60,000 nt of DNA from Symsagittifera roscoffensis (lineage: Eukaryota > Xenacoelomorpha > Acoela > Convolutidae). Both the position numbers and the translations under genes were made by a program. The DNA lies in the NCBI RefSeq assembly GCF_963678635.1, contig NC_087066.1, positions 15,609,949 to 15,669,948 on the forward strand, read 5' to 3'. The first letter of the stretch is position 1. Every line of letters begins with the position of its first letter. The notes beneath the pieces were generated by a model. It did no database searches. It was not told the origin of the DNA and saw only the letters and a list, made by a program, of their open reading frames with translations. This document shows positions 1-13,155 of the stretch, piece by piece.

Positions 1-1457
1 AAAGAAAAAAAGGTACTTTTTTATTTTTTTTGCATCAATATCTATCGGATGATATAAAACAAAAAAACACTCGAAATCTGTTAGGAAAAAGCGCCTGTTT
101 GTTATTTGTTTTGCGGTCAAAAAACATTTCATTTTTTTAAACACTAAGTCAGAAGTTTTTATTAACAAAAGTAACAATTTTTAAAAACCAATTTTTAAAG
201 AGTTTTTAAAAACCAGCTAAGGGACAACAAGCAAAAGTGACGCACTGGTTGTTACCACTGTTTTAATTGATACAATTTGTGGGTTTTGTTTTAGTTTCAA
301 CAAGGCTTCTTGTACGAAAAAGTTATAAACGAATTTCCATTTGAACTGAATACTTCAAATGACAGCAATTTTGGAGCAAAATAGTGATAAAACTAGCTCA
401 ATATAGCAGTCTGCCACACAGTCTGCGTTTACTCATTTTTAATTTTACATTTTTTGCTGTACCTCAATCAGAGCTAACAAACACTTATTCCTTTTTTATG
501 AGTACCTAGGGTAGTTTTTAATCATTTAAATTCAATTCAGTTATGTTTTTCAACAAACTTATGTTTTGGAACAAATTAAGTTTTGCACACAATCAGAAAG
601 ACGGAGTTTTTTTGTATATGAACAGAATAAAACTTGATGATTTTATTAGTGTCTCAAAATTTGCCAATTGCTCTTTTTTTCATTACTATAACCCAAGAAA
701 ATCTCGCAATGATTTATCAAACATTTTCAATTCGACTACCAGAAAATGTACGAATTGTTCGCCATTACTTTTTTTGTTTTAAATTCAGATAATAACAAAA
801 AGTGTGGTAATTCATCGTATGAAAAATTGTTTTCTTTTCGTTATCAACTTTTGCTTTTTGGACAAATCTCTCAGCAGGTTTAACTAAAAAATTGTCTGTT
901 AAATCTTCAATTGATGATCATCTTGGCGCAGACAACGAAAACACGCAAAAGTAAATATAAAAAGGAACAATAAGCCTAGCGTTAGAGCCATTGTTTCCTT
1001 ACCAGTTGACTTTATAACAGTTGACTTTCTAAAATTTTCTACATAAAAAATTGATTTCAAAAGAAATTTTGTTTTTGTGCTTAACTCATGTAAAAAATCT
1101 AAGTTTTTCTTCATTTGATAAAAATTTGGCAAGAACAACTTGTCCGGCTGATTCCAGCTATAATTTAGCATCATGATTAATATTTTGGGCATATGTTGGG
1201 TTTTGAGTTTCCTAGAAAGTTGTAATGAGCTTACAGGAAAAGTTGGATTGTAACTACAGTTTCAATTGACTTCACTGAGAGTAAAACCGACGATTTGCAC
1301 AAAATTTTTAGGACTGAGATTGCGTTTTTCTATATCTTCGAGGTTACAAATTAACGCAGAGAAATAAAAAACAATTAAGACTAAAATAGTTTGCTAAAAA
1401 AAAAGTTGAAATGAAACCTTTCAGCAGCTTTACAACTGTGAAAAAGAATGAATTTTG
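1..1457. other. AT-rich intergenic DNA, no gene supported
   Basis: Long A and T runs with no recognisable domain. The stretch around 680-760 resembles 5668-5745 (both contain ataacccaagaaaat and gactaccagaaaatgtacg), so it is part of an old, diverged duplication. A minus-strand open frame at 899-1192 ends in a hydrophobic stretch (LGLLFLFIFTFACF), but it has no known family match and no clear splice context, so it is not called as a gene. Confidence 0.6.
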
Positions 1458-2216
1458 AAAAACAAATTTTTGCGGGCCACTATGTGTCTGTATATGAGCC
1501 CCGCGAATCTCTGTATGTATTTCTGTATGTGTGCCACTGCCCGCGTCTCAATGTGTGCCACTGTGTGTGTAGGTATGTTTGTCTGTTTGTGAGCCTCTGT
1601 GTTTGTGTGTCTCTATGCGTGCCCCATTGTGTGTCTGTTTGTGTGCTACAGTATGGGCCCGTTTGTGTGTCTGTATGTATGTCCCTTTGTGTTTAAGTAA
1701 GTTTTCCCCTATCTGTGTCTGTATGTGTGCCACCTTGTGCGTCTTCAGGTATGCCCTTTTTTGTCTGCATATGTATCACTATGTGCGTCTGCATATGAGC
1801 CACTATGTTTGTCTCTATAAGTGCCCATATGTGTGTCTGTATGTGTGACACAGCGTGTGCCTCTATATGTGTCTGCTGTATGTGTGCCACTGTATGTATG
1901 TAACTATGTGTCTCTGTCTTATGCCACTGCGTGTCCATGTGCGCCACAATGTGCGCTTGATTGTATATCTGTTTGCGTGCCAATGTGTGTGTGTCTGTAT
2001 GTATATCCCCATGTGTTTCTAAATGTGTGCCACTGTGTGTTTCTGTATGCGTAACTGTTTGAGAGCCAGTGTGTGTATGTCTATGTACCACTGTGTGTGT
2101 GTGTTCGTGTCACTGTTTGTGTCTGTATGCGTGCCACTGTGTGTGCCCTATTGAGTGTCTGTTTGCGTGCCGATGTATGTGTCTGTATGTGTGTCTGTGT
2201 GTGTCTGTGTGTGACG
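1458..2216. repeat. TG-rich minisatellite
   Basis: About 760 bp of degenerate tandem repeats built from short words such as TGTGTGTCTGTATGTGTGCC and CACTGTGTGTGT, with a loose period near 20-30 bp. All three forward frames give Cys/Val-rich strings and the reverse frames give Thr/His-rich strings, as expected from translating a TG/CA repeat. It is not coding. Confidence 0.9.
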
Positions 2217-4729
2217 CGATGTCCACTGCGGTCACTGGTTCTACTACCCGATGCCCACGCATGTCACTGGTTATTTTTACGAGATCACTACTGAGGTTAC
2301 TGGCTCTCTTACCCGATCCCATTGAAGTATCAGAATAAGAAACGAAAACGAAAAAACACACTTTGAAAAACTTGAAACTTATCAGTTTCTCATTAAGTTT
2401 TCTCATGTGATTGATATATGAATGTTATATGAAAAACTTGTAACTTTACATCTCAAAACTTGCTTATTTCCTCCGATAATAGAGTAGTCTTTTTAATCAA
2501 AAAAATTATAAAGGATTGTTTTGACAAAGTAATTGATTATAATGCAGAACCTTAAAAAGTCAAATAGTCGACTTTGTGGTTTAAGTTTGCAACAAAAATG
2601 GATAATAATGATGATTTTTAAGAAACGAAATTTTTTTGAAATGATGGATTTCTTCACAAAATTGTAAGCTTGTTAACTTTTTTTCACTAATCAGTCAAGT
2701 CATCCTCCGGCTATTATAAGAAATTGAGAGAAAATTCAAAACGGACGTCCAAGTTAGGATCAAAAAAAATTTAAGTTCTAGAAATCTATGCAAAAAAATT
2801 ACCATTGTACTGACAATCAGAAAAACGTTTAAGATAAAACATACTTCATTTTTGATTTTTTTTGTATCAACTTAATATTTTCGCGAGTAAATAAAATATA
2901 TTTATACAAGCCTTCGTAATCCTTTTTCACATCTTTTTGTTTTGCCCTTTTTTCGCCGAATTTTTTATCAACCGTTTTAAAATTTCGGCAAATCACGTTT
3001 CACAAACTCAACAAAAATTTCATCTAACAACTTGCTGAAAAAAAAACTATCCAGAAAAAATTTGAAACTAAATTTCAGAAAGAATTTTGAAATCCATGAT
3101 TTATGTCATACTAAACTAGCAGGTGAAATGAAAGTCCGGCCGACCTTTATCGTCAAAAAAGAAATCGGTGAAAATTGTGCACCTCTTCAAATGTTTGTTT
3201 TTTGCTTTGAATAAGTGAAAGTCGACAAATTTTTTTTGCTTTCTTACTAAATCAAAAGATTGAAGTATACTTTTTTCATAAATTATTCTTTGTTAAAGTT
3301 TTTTTTCTAAACTTTAAACTTTCTTATTAACCTTTTTTTTATGCAAAGTGAAAAATTTACTCGAAGTATTAACAGGACTTGCTCGAAGTATCAAACTTAA
3401 AAATGTCAAGCATCTGCAATTACACAAAACAACAATTTAATCGATTCGCGTTAACTTTACTACCAATCCCCAACGCTCAAAATTTGACAGTGGAAAGACA
3501 AAGGAGAAAATAACGTGGCTTCAAAGGTTGAAATTGTTGGGATTATAGGCTTTCTGGTTAGCCGAGGGAACTGTGAAAATTTATCCCAAAATTATCTATC
3601 AGCTATATACAGTTCATTTTTTTTTGCATTTACGCCTTACTACCCAGCAAAACAAAACACCTACCTCAGCATCTGTTCAATCTTTGGAAATCGCCTTACT
3701 TAATTTAAAGTGCATATTATTATTAATTCTGGAACAGCACCGTCTCTTGAAATTAAAACCCTTCTCCGTAACAAAACAGAAAAAAACTAGCTAAGTACTT
3801 GTTGAATCTTCGGGACCCACTTTAATTAACTCAAACTTAAGTCTAATCAGTTTTACAGCTTCACAGTTGTTCACATGAGGTAGTTAAGAAACTTTTAGGA
3901 TATTGCAAAAAGAAAAAAATTAAAGGAGCATTTTTTTAATCATCAATGCATTGATATCTTTCGGTTGGTCTAAAAACATCCGGAAAAACATTGGCAGCTG
4001 GCACAAAAGCTTCATACCTTTGATGGCTTAATCTGAAGTTGGCAAACAAATTATCAATTACCAGCAAACGGAGAACAGGCAAATATTTACAAAACATCAC
4101 ATAAACCTTCGGATTAATTTGAGGAAACTGTATTTTCCAAACATTCCTCAGCAATTTTTTTGCCGATTGGATCGAGTGGTCGTATTAATTTTTGTGTTAT
4201 TTGTAATACTTCAAACTTGTAAGTACCATAGCTATCTTAGGTTATGTTGTTGGTATTCATTTTTACCGTTGGCCAGAAATTGTGAGTTTTCTTTCACCAA
4301 AAACATATCAAAAGGATTCCACATCAATCTGAAAAACAACCACGTAAACTAAAATCTGCTCTGCTAAGATAAATGAGAAAAAAATTTGTCGCAACTTAAT
4401 GGGTCTCTTCTCAAAAAATTCTGGAGTATTAATTTTGTTTTAGTAAGTAACTAGTTTAGTTTTAAATCTAACCACCCCTAGGTCGAAAAATTTTTTTTCA
4501 TTCAACTGCTAACTAAATTTGGATTCAAAAGAGCTAGAATCCTTGTAGTAGTCGCGATAATTGATCAAGCAAATTTACGTTACACTACCAAAAAAAAAAA
4601 CTAAATTAGAGGTTTCATATTAGTGTCAATGCAAAAAGAGAAAATTAATTAAAAAAATTTAAAATCTCTCAAATATTTTTCCGATGATTTACTTACGACA
4701 AAAGAATTGTTTACAATCATTAATTCGAA
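2217..4729. other. AT-rich intergenic DNA, no gene supported
   Basis: 2226-2330 contains two diverged copies of a short motif (cactggttctactacccgatgc and tactggctctcttacccgatcc). The rest is AT-rich with short open frames only. A minus-strand frame at 3936-4154 (72 codons) is the least repetitive one, but I recognise no domain in it. Confidence 0.55.
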
Positions 4730-5474
4730 GTTAGCCAAATTGACAATTCATGCAAGCTCTTGTTCGCAGGGGTAAAAAAGGCAATCAGAATGCAGCCAAG
4801 TTTATGAAGCAAGTTTTTGGCTCAATCCTTTTTGGAAATCACTTGAAATTTAATTCACAATCAAAAATTTCTCATGTCCACTAAAAATATTTTAGATAAG
4901 TATTATTCCAAAAAAGGATAAAAAATTTTCACCCTGAGGCTCAATTTGCTGTTCTTCTGTTAATCCAAAAAAAAAAAATTTTAAGAGTAAATGGCTCTCA
5001 AAACGTTTCCATTGGCCGGCTCAACACAATGTTAATCTGTCACATTTAATCCAGATTTTTAAAAAAGTTTTTTAGCTCAAACTTAATTGCTAAAAACTTG
5101 AGTATGGTGCATCTTCTCTTAGCATTGCTTCTGGGTGTCGATTGTAAATTCATGTCAGATTAAATTGATTAAAAAAGTTCAATTTAACTTTGCTTTAATT
5201 GCGTCTAAATCAGCTTAATCAAATTAGTTAACCCATAATTTAAATAACTATTTCAGATACGTTTGGCAAAATTTTCACACTGAAGTATATATATCTATGT
5301 TAAATCAATATTTTCTATGAATTGTTGTCATATTTTTCCTCAGTAAAGAAGGCAGTTTGAGGAAAAATTGCTATGATAGAAGTCTTTTTGTTTCTGGATG
5401 GCATTTTGTGATTTTCGGGATCTTACGTGCTTATTTGTGAGAACACTTGAGAGTAATAATGTGTGTTTTAGAAG

Positions 5475-5628
5475 TTAGGCGGTCAGATGAAAATTTGGTT
5501 GAGAAATTGTGGATGTCTTGACAATCTGACTTTTATCTATAGATCTTGATCAACATGCAGAGACGTAAGTCAATTTTTCATAACATCCATTTTTTGTCGG
5601 TCGAGTTTTCATCTGACCTTTTAACCTA
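5475..5628. mobile_element. MITE-like foldback, copy 1
   Basis: The left end TTAGGCGGTCAGATGAAAA is mirrored at the right end by TTTTCATCTGACC followed by TTTTAACCTA, giving imperfect terminal inverted repeats around a core of about 150 bp. There is no coding capacity. A second copy lies at 6668-6856. No clear target-site duplication could be fixed, so the superfamily is unknown. Both copies sit at equivalent points of the surrounding duplication and could have been copied with it. Confidence 0.5.
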
Positions 5629-6667
5629 AATTGCTAAGTTTTTTCATTACATTGATTCCATAATTTGAAGTTTCATTAACTATAACCCAAGAAAATAATA
5701 ATTGATCAAACAATTTCAATTTGACTACCAGAAAATGTACGTATTATGCTATATCAAATTAAAATTTTGATGTTTGTTAAGTCATATTTTTGTTCTCTGG
5801 CGTATTTTTTTAATCAATTGAATCAAAGTTGGTAAATAGTTTGAAATTGACTTTTAATTTTCAACAAGAAAGTTTGAACTGCTTAAAATAAAGCAATCTG
5901 ATTGCAGCCAATTTCAAGGCAAAACTTAAACTTCATTCTAAATTACTTGAAACTAAAGTTACGACCAAACACTTCTCAAATGCTCTAAAATTGACGATGA
6001 AAACAGTTCTCGAAACCTCCGTTATTCAACCAAAAGGATAGAATTTAATACCGCGATACTTCGATTGCTGTTTTCATATGGGGCTCACGTTATTATTTTC
6101 AGCAAAGCATCATAAAAACGTATAACGGTGAAGAATTTTGGGAAAAAAATTCCGCTGGCTTAACACAACATTAATCTGTAAAATATCAGGCACTTTCTTG
6201 TTTTGTAAAAAAAATTGGTAAAACCTGATTTTTAAAACTTCGAACATGTTGCACCTTTTTCTAAGCGTGGCTTTTTTTTTTTGGTTGTCGATTATATCCC
6301 AAATTACTTAAATTGATCATAAAAAACTCAGTTTATATCATGGATCTTATTTTAGTTTCCTTAACACAAGTCAAAATGCCTGATATTTTATATTAATCAA
6401 ATCCAATTCTTACATGAAAATTGAGATACGTCAAGTGAAAACTCACAGTGTAATTTATTTATTTTTTTCGAAAGTTATGTTTATATCAATTGTTTTCACC
6501 TTTTTCCCTCTATGAGAACCAATTTGAGGGAACAATCGCTCTAGTACAAGTTTTCTTGTTTCTCCGTATCTAGTTTTTTGTGTTTTTCTGCTTCACGCAT
6601 CAATATTTTCGGCTTTTTATGATTCTTAGATTCTTGCCTGCTTTTATGTGAAAACAATAAAAGCACT

Positions 6668-6856
6668 AAGGTGTGTTTTATTAGGTCAAAGGATCAGATG
6701 AAAAATTCGCCGACAACTTGTAGAGGTTTCAAAGAAACTTAATTTTATCTATGGGTATTGATCAACATTCAGAAATCTAAGTCAATTTTTGCCAACATCC
6801 ACTATTTGTCGGGCCGAATTTCATCTGACCTTTTAACCTATTAAAACACTTATCCT
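6668..6856. mobile_element. MITE-like foldback, copy 2
   Basis: The left arm reads AAGGTGTGTTTTATTAGGTC and then AAAGGATCAGATGAAAAATT. The right arm, reverse-complemented, reads AAGTGTTTTAATAGGTTAAA and then AGGTCAGATGAAATTCGG. The inverted repeats are therefore about 45-50 bp and longer than those kept in copy 1. The sequence between the arms is related to copy 1. Confidence 0.55.
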
Positions 6857-6866
6857 TACTTTCTCT

Positions 6867-8885
6867 GTTTGTTTTTAGATTTTTTAAAACAAGCGGGATC
6901 AATGATCGTTTAAACAATGATTTGGTTTGCGCCATCGTTTACTGTTTTTTGGATATTTTACTCAGCAGGTTTGTTAGAGAAAAACTCCGGTGAACCTGAA
7001 AACTTTGTACCAAATGTTTCCCTCAAATTGTTTTTGTACCTCGGAAAATTATAAAATTGATAAAAAAATTTTCATTTCAATTTTGTTTTAATTGGAATTT
7101 ATTAGGCTTTTATATTGCTCAAAGCAAAAACATAATGAAACTTTTATGATCGTTTTTTTTGTAAGTTGAGTTTTACTCGGCATGCACAATCAATGAATAG
7201 AGATGATGCATCATAATTAAAGTTTTGGAATCCGGTTTTGGCAAAAACCATAGGGAGTTTTTCTTTTTCACAGATCAACTGGTATAATATTATTCGGTTT
7301 GTGTATGAAAAGAATACTTCAAAATTTTCTAAAAGATTCGAAAAGTGTTTGATCGTAACTTCAGTTTCAATTGATATCAAAAAATTTATGCTGAAATCTA
7401 GATTGTGTTTTTAACATGCAATTAAAAGATTAAAATAAAAGTAAAATAAAAAATAAAAATACATTTGACGGTCCATTTCATTTTTCAAGTATTCATGGTG
7501 TTAGTTTTTTTGGCGCTGTGGTAAAATAGTAATCGGACACCATCATACTTTAAGATGTTTTTTTTTACTACATAGCAAAAAGAAGTTTTTTTTGCAAAAT
7601 GCTAAAACATGGGAAGCTGCTCAGGCCAAGATGAATACGCATTCAAACAAATGAGTCATTGTACTAATTAGAATATGAAACTTTTTGGGTTGTAAAAGGA
7701 CGAAAATTGGAATTGGTTTTAGCTGTAAACATCAAAAGACTGGTGTCATTTTGATAATAATGCCTTAAAATTGTTCAAGATTTTTTGTCTTCTGCAACCC
7801 GAAAAAACTTATAGACTTTTTCGCATAGACAGTAGTATAAATAAGTAACTATCTTGGCCTGAGTAGCTCTACCAAGTTGTGATTTTTTTCAATAATCTTC
7901 TTTTCGCCGTGCAATAAAAGGTCATGTTTAGGTACGATGCTAACTATTTTATCATAGCCAAAAAACCGATACCACATAAACTGAGTGAAATAAACTTTTG
8001 AAATTTTTTTTGGATTTTTCAAATCCCTGTAGTTCAACAAAGTTCCGAGATAACGGTGAAAGCTGTAAAAATGTTTCAACTACTTTGAGTTTTCCATGAT
8101 TCAGTGACAAAAATAAATAATAAACAGCTGTTCAAGTAACCTAGAAGTTTCAAACGCATTTTTGTTTTATTTTTTTGACTTTACTGCTGTCACTTTACAA
8201 CACCTTGAATTTAAAACAATTCAAATTATCATACGAAAAGTAGAAAATACGTAGAATGATTTGTAGAAAAAAAAACTATCGAATTTTTTTGATTTCTCCA
8301 AAACTTATTTTTGCCTGCGCTGTCTATCGATTTTTTTTCTCCCAAAAGATCTTTACACACGTTTAACGCGATTATTTGTTGAGTAACCTTGCTTCCAAAT
8401 CAAGCGAGCAGGCAGAATGTATTAATGAAAACATGAGGGTGACCTTACACGGTGCATACATTGCTCCAAAGCTCATTTTTAAAATATTTTGCAGGCAAAA
8501 GTCACAATGAAAAGTTGACGCCGCCTGTTATCAATTTTTTTCGAAATAAATTTTTTTTCAGAAAAAAAGTTTTAAAAAAGTTGCTGAAAAAGTTACGGCA
8601 ATTTAAGCAAAAATCATACACTACAAGTTAAAAAACCAAAGATTATCTGGTGAAAAAATATACTGAGAGTGTAAGCATTTTGTCACTGTTTTCGAAAAAA
8701 GGTAAAATTCGAAGCCGCTGGGGAAGTCACCATCTGGAGCCACGCTTTAGTATAACTGGAATAAATCAAAAAAATCTTCTTCCATTTTTCTTCTCAGTTA
8801 TCCAACGGGGCAGCAGTTTGCACAATTGATCACATGATGAAGCTGCTCTAATGAAGTGTTCCTTGAAGGCATTGAGAAAAGTTGC
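6867..8885. other. AT-rich intergenic DNA, no gene supported
   Basis: 7120-7450 is weakly similar to 1130-1400 (shared block 'gtaact..agtttcaattga'), which extends the old duplication pattern. A minus-strand open frame at 7849-8079 has no recognisable domain. Nothing else can be supported. Confidence 0.5.
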
Positions 8886-9408
8886 AAAGTCAGATCAATC
8901 AAAACAATTTTTTTTTTTTGATAAAGCTGTTTGCAAAAACAGTATATTTATTAGTAAAAAAGTATCTCAAATGTTTTCATTGTTTAGAAAATTACCAAAT
9001 TTTGAGTAAATAAAATTTTAATAGAATTAAAAAGACAAACAATCCTCAGCAACCTATTTTCTCAGTGGGACAGTTCAGTCACATTATTTGCTTGAGCTGT
9101 TAAAATAAGCATTTCAGATCGCCGAAAATTTTATGCGACCGGCATTTAAAGTTTTTTTTCCATAATAGCAAGAAAATGATAACATAAAAATAAAAAGCGA
9201 CTATATCCATATTTTTTGTTTTGGACGGGCGGAAATATCTTACCTCAATTTAATATGGAAAGGTGCCTGAGCCGGGTTAAACTATTGCTTACGCGTAATA
9301 GAACCAAAAGTATAGCGAATTAGTTGTCCTAAAATGCCCAAACTAGCTGATATGAAACCCCAGATATTCTTTCAAATTGATAACGGAAAATTATTTTTTT
9401 GAGCTCAG

Positions 9409-9518
9409 GAGATCAACTTGAATCAGAGTTTATAAGAATTTTGCCCTTAAAAAATTTGTCTGAAGAAAAAAAAGAAAAATATTTGGCCACTTTTTCTAGA
9501 TCAAACACAGTATTCCTT
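9409..9518 (+). CDS. Candidate upstream exon of the C-type lectin gene
   Basis: An acceptor-like tract (ttatttttttgagctcag) precedes an open 110-nt segment. It reads DQLESEFIRILPLKNLSEEK and continues ...TVFL, followed by a strong donor (CTT|gtaagt). The exon ends in phase 0, which matches exon 10327-10460 if that exon uses the acceptor tttgtagag. The charged, helix-prone peptide could be a stalk before the lectin domain. In the downstream duplicate (around 16279) the same segment has lost one A and gained TAATAA, which breaks the frame. No signal-peptide exon was found upstream, so the gene's 5' end is unknown. Called from splice signals and phase only, so moderate confidence. Confidence 0.45.
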
Positions 9519-10326
9519 GTAAGTATAAAATTTTTTCTAGGATTTTTCTTGCAACATTATGCCCTACTGAACATTCATTTTATCTACAAACATCAGTTGA
9601 ACAGCTCGCATTAAATCATACCTATAAATATTCCTTGATTTCAAGTGCAAAGGCACGGGCGCCTTTTGAAAAAACATAGGTAAATTTCCTAAGTGGACTA
9701 TTTGTTACTTGGTAGTGGCAAGCTCTTGAGAAAAAAGCTTCCAAAATTGAAGTTTTCTACATTGACTTTTTCAATTCTCTGTTCATTTGCCTAACAAAAT
9801 TGAGCCTACAACATTAATAATGAAATTGATATTTGAAGAAGCTTTTGCAAAATTCGACTGTTCATCTGGAAAATCTTAGATTATCAAAGGGAATTGCCTT
9901 AAGCTTAACAGTTTGCGCTAAAAACTCTCCTCGAGTGATTCTTGCTCTCTGTAGCTCTCCGTGGTGGGAGATTTTTCTTGAAAAACAATAAATAATTCAA
10001 ATCACTTTTTTTTGCAATTTTTATGGACTTCACTGCCTTGCAAAAAGCCAGTTAGATTGATTTGAATCATTTTGTAGGCAACAAAACCGATTTTTTTCTT
10101 CCTTGAAAATCCGTTTAAAACTATTCTAAGTCGAATTACGTAACTAAATGGGCTACAGTAAATTGATTTTTTTACAATTTATTATCTGTATAAAATTCTA
10201 TTTGAATCAATCTCGATTCCAAATTGTGTGAGTGCGCGCAGACTCGAACTGATTTTGACTGAATAGCAGTAGTTATAAAGACTAGTTAAAATACATTGTT
10301 TTCAAACCATGTGTTTTTTTGTAGAG

Positions 10327-10460
10327 GCCTCAATAGATAAACGTAATGGTTGCCCGGGCGGGTTTGAGAACATAGCAGGTGTTGGAGAAGACAGATGCTT
10401 CAAATATGTTCAAGAATGGTTTGGCAACTTCATTTGGGCATTTGACAAATGCAATAATTA
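10327..10460 (+). CDS. C-type lectin domain, N-terminal exon
   Basis: The exon encodes ASIDKRNGCPGGFENIAG followed by VGEDRCFKYVQEWFGNFIW and AFDKCNNY. This is the start of a C-type lectin-like domain: C-P-x-G-F opening, C-[FY] pair, Trp, then Ala-x-x-x-Cys in the first helix. The upstream tract tttttttgtagag offers two AG acceptors; the second gives phase 0 and fits the candidate exon at 9409-9518. The donor TTA|gtgagt leaves phase 2, completed by the T that opens the exon at 14953 (Tyr codon). C-type lectins are usually secreted or membrane-bound calcium-dependent glycan binders. Single-domain proteins of this size are often used in innate immunity or adhesion in invertebrates; that role is inference here. 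Confidence 0.85.
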
Positions 10461-12478
10461 GTGAGTAACAAACCTCCTTTGGCTCTTATGTCTAATGAAA
10501 AAGTCCTAATAACTGTAAAATATCGGAATAACATGGCTCTGTTTAAATTTTAATAATTCTTAGATACACTGATCATTTTTTATGCAGCCGAAATCATGAT
10601 CAATTTTCCTTTTGATTCCACAATGACTCCCTTTTTGAAATTTTTCAAAAGTTCAACGGAATATTTTTATTTATACAGAAATTTATAAATTATCTTGAAA
10701 ACTGCACGCTTTCCGGAACTCTAGTTTGGAGCTTCACCTTTTATGAAATTTGAAAATCACAAAAAATAGGCCGTATAAGTAAAAAAATTTTTTATGGGGA
10801 ATCGGCGACGATTCTTTTTTGGCCATAATCTTTGCAAAAACAGTCTGGTGATTTTAGAAAAACGGTAGATAGCGTGTATTAATTGTCCAAAACTGATTTA
10901 AAAAAATTACGTAAATTAGTCGCAGAAGAGATTTTTTCTGATTTGTGGGTCACAGCATCAAAAATTTTCAGGGCTTAAAAAAATTGTCAAACTGTTTCAA
11001 TAAAAACAGAAATTGGTCTGATAAGAAAACTTAGATCAAACGTCATTTAAAAGCTATTGAAAAAAATCGGGTCAATAAAATATGAGGGGAATAAATCTGA
11101 AATGTAAGGTACCGCTGAACAGATTTGGCTCAGTTTAACAAAATCCGAGCATCATGGAAATAGTGTTTTATGCTCATGCTCATTGTCTTATAACTTCTCT
11201 ACACAAAGTTCGAGATATATTTTTCAGCTTTTCTTACTTGGTTTCTAAGAACCATTTGAACAATGTGGTCATTTTGAGCTAAAAAAGAAGGTTTCGACAA
11301 AGTTGAATAAAATTGGGTTAAAAAAGAAGGGCTTAAGTTTTTACAGTTTTATGATCAAATCATTAGCACTTTTTCTACTTCTATTTCGCATTGCAAAAGG
11401 GGCGAATTAGTTCGGCTAAGGAATTGAATTTTTAAAAATGCTGGGTTGAAAACATAGATGCGTTGAAAACTTCAGGCCACACGTGGAGCTTCACGCGACT
11501 TGCTATACGTTAAAATGCCATTAACCGTAAATCTGTTGACAACTTAAGGAGGCGCAGACGAGCTGAAATTGATGATGTTTATCATGTAAAAAAAACAGAA
11601 AACGAATAATAAAGAAAAATTAAAGTTTTGAGGCAGATTTTTATCTGCATTTTTCACTTAGAAACTATAGCTTTCAATTTGCTCGCACAATACGAACTAT
11701 AATGAACTTGATACTGTAAAAATTGGTTGTTTTTACCTTTTCGGCACAAATTTCTTAATTTTGAAATTTTGTAATATTCAATGTGTAAATGCTTAGAACA
11801 ACACTGATAGCACTGATTGATTTGCTTAATACAAACTCGATCACTTTAAACTTAAGCCGACTTCAAACCAGGTCAAACTTTGAGCAGATACGAGATCACT
11901 TTTTTCGTGGCGCTGTTTTCTGCGTTTTTTTTCTACTCTTCGTCGTCAGTTCGGCTTATTTATAATTCGACTTAAAATTGTGAAAAAAAAAACATTTTGA
12001 GATGGTACCGAAACTTGATTGGCAAATTCTAGCCAATCAAATTGAAGCAAAATAGTTTCAATTCAAGATTTTGAAATATTGGTTTTGGTCGGAATAAGTA
12101 AAAAGACCAAAAAAAATGAACAACTTCGGAAACCACAACATTAGACATTCATATTGAGAGAACTAATAAAAAGCTATGAAAATTTTAAAAAATTAAACTG
12201 TAATTAAAATACCAGAAAAGTGTAACCAGTGGAGCCAATCAATTCTACCAAAAAGCAGAAAGCTACCAAAAGTTCTTTGTGACCGCTCAACTAGCTTGAA
12301 GCTCGACTAGCCTAAAAATGTGGAAAACATGAGAATGTATCGACTAGCATAAAATTGATAGCTTGTTCCTCAGAAATACAAAACAACAATCATAAACCGT
12401 TCAAATTGAAAAAAAAATTGCAAATTGAGCTAATGAGAAATTAAGCAATCAACTAGCAAAGGGGTGGGAGATTGTTAA
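10461..12478. other. Lectin intron, first part (duplicated)
   Basis: AT-rich intron sequence shared with 17341-19339. No exon, RNA gene or mobile element was recognised. Differences between the copies are scattered single bases and small indels, typical of neutral drift since duplication. Confidence 0.6.
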
Positions 12479-13155
12479 CTCCAGGGGCGGATTTTTTCCA
12501 GGGGCGGATTAAACAAATTCGCTTCATCCGCCCTCGCCCCCCCCCCCCCTCACTGCCTCAAATTGACAAAATTGTGATCATCCATCATAAATGGCTTGGG
12601 GGAAGAGGATGATGTTAACTTGGTCATATTTAATTAGTGAGTTAGTTCGAAATACATATTTTATACAGAAACAACATTCAAAATTACAACTTGGCTAAGG
12701 GGGATATTCAACGGTAGGTCACTTAGGGGTGAGGGGGGTATTGAATTGGGATCTCTTTAAGCTTTAACCCCCTTTTGCAAAAGGGGGACATTCGTTTCTA
12801 GATACCAGAGGGGGGATATAGTTTTCGAGATCCTTAGGGGGAAAGGTTGATTCATATTGCAAGCAATTGTAAGGTCGATTCATGTTTTGTGTATAATAAT
12901 TTTGTTTTACCGGTATTTGTTTCGCTTGCGACAGCTAGGGACTTCCCGGGTTGACCTCCGTACAACGAAAAAGCTTATCATACAATTCCATACAACAAAA
13001 ATCATCATCATACAATTCCATACTTCAAGTGTACGGAGAAAATGCTTACCATACAATTTTCATACATTTTCCAAAATCAATAGAAATTTTAAAATTTTAC
13101 AATTTCTACGGCTTTTTGAAAACAATTCAACAGACTGGTAACGGAAAAAATTGAC
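12479..13155. repeat. 677-bp segment absent from duplicate copy; G/C-rich dispersed repeat
   Basis: The downstream duplicate jumps from the equivalent of 12478 to the equivalent of 13156, so this segment was either inserted in copy 1 or deleted from copy 2. It begins with a repeated gccccaggggcggattttt-type motif and a run of 13 C. 12640-12860 carries G-run-rich text (ttcaacggtaggtcacttaggggtg) that is similar to 33785-33895. The left end of a foldback element (from about 12944) lies inside it. Confidence 0.65.

Larger units (their letters stand above)
4730..6866. repeat. Diverged tandem duplication, period ~1.15-1.2 kb
   Basis: Ordered blocks recur with a nearly constant offset. The 'caatcagaatgcagccaa' block near 4780 matches 'caatctgattgcagccaa' near 5895. 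The 'ggctcaacacaatgttaatctg' block near 5018 matches 'ggcttaacacaacattaatctg' near 6156. The 'ggtgtcgattgtaaattc' block near 5132 matches 'ggttgtcgattatatccc' near 6283. The MITE-like foldbacks at 5475 and 6681 follow in the same order. Divergence is high, so the duplication is old. No coding content was seen in either copy. Confidence 0.6.

Noticed and set aside
1448-2406. Overlapping open frames rich in Cys/Val (+) or His/Thr (-)
   Set aside because: They are translations of the TG/CA minisatellite in every frame; no domain, no splice context.
3936-4154. 72-codon minus-strand frame as a possible exon
   Set aside because: No recognisable family, no convincing paired splice sites and no conserved copy in the window.
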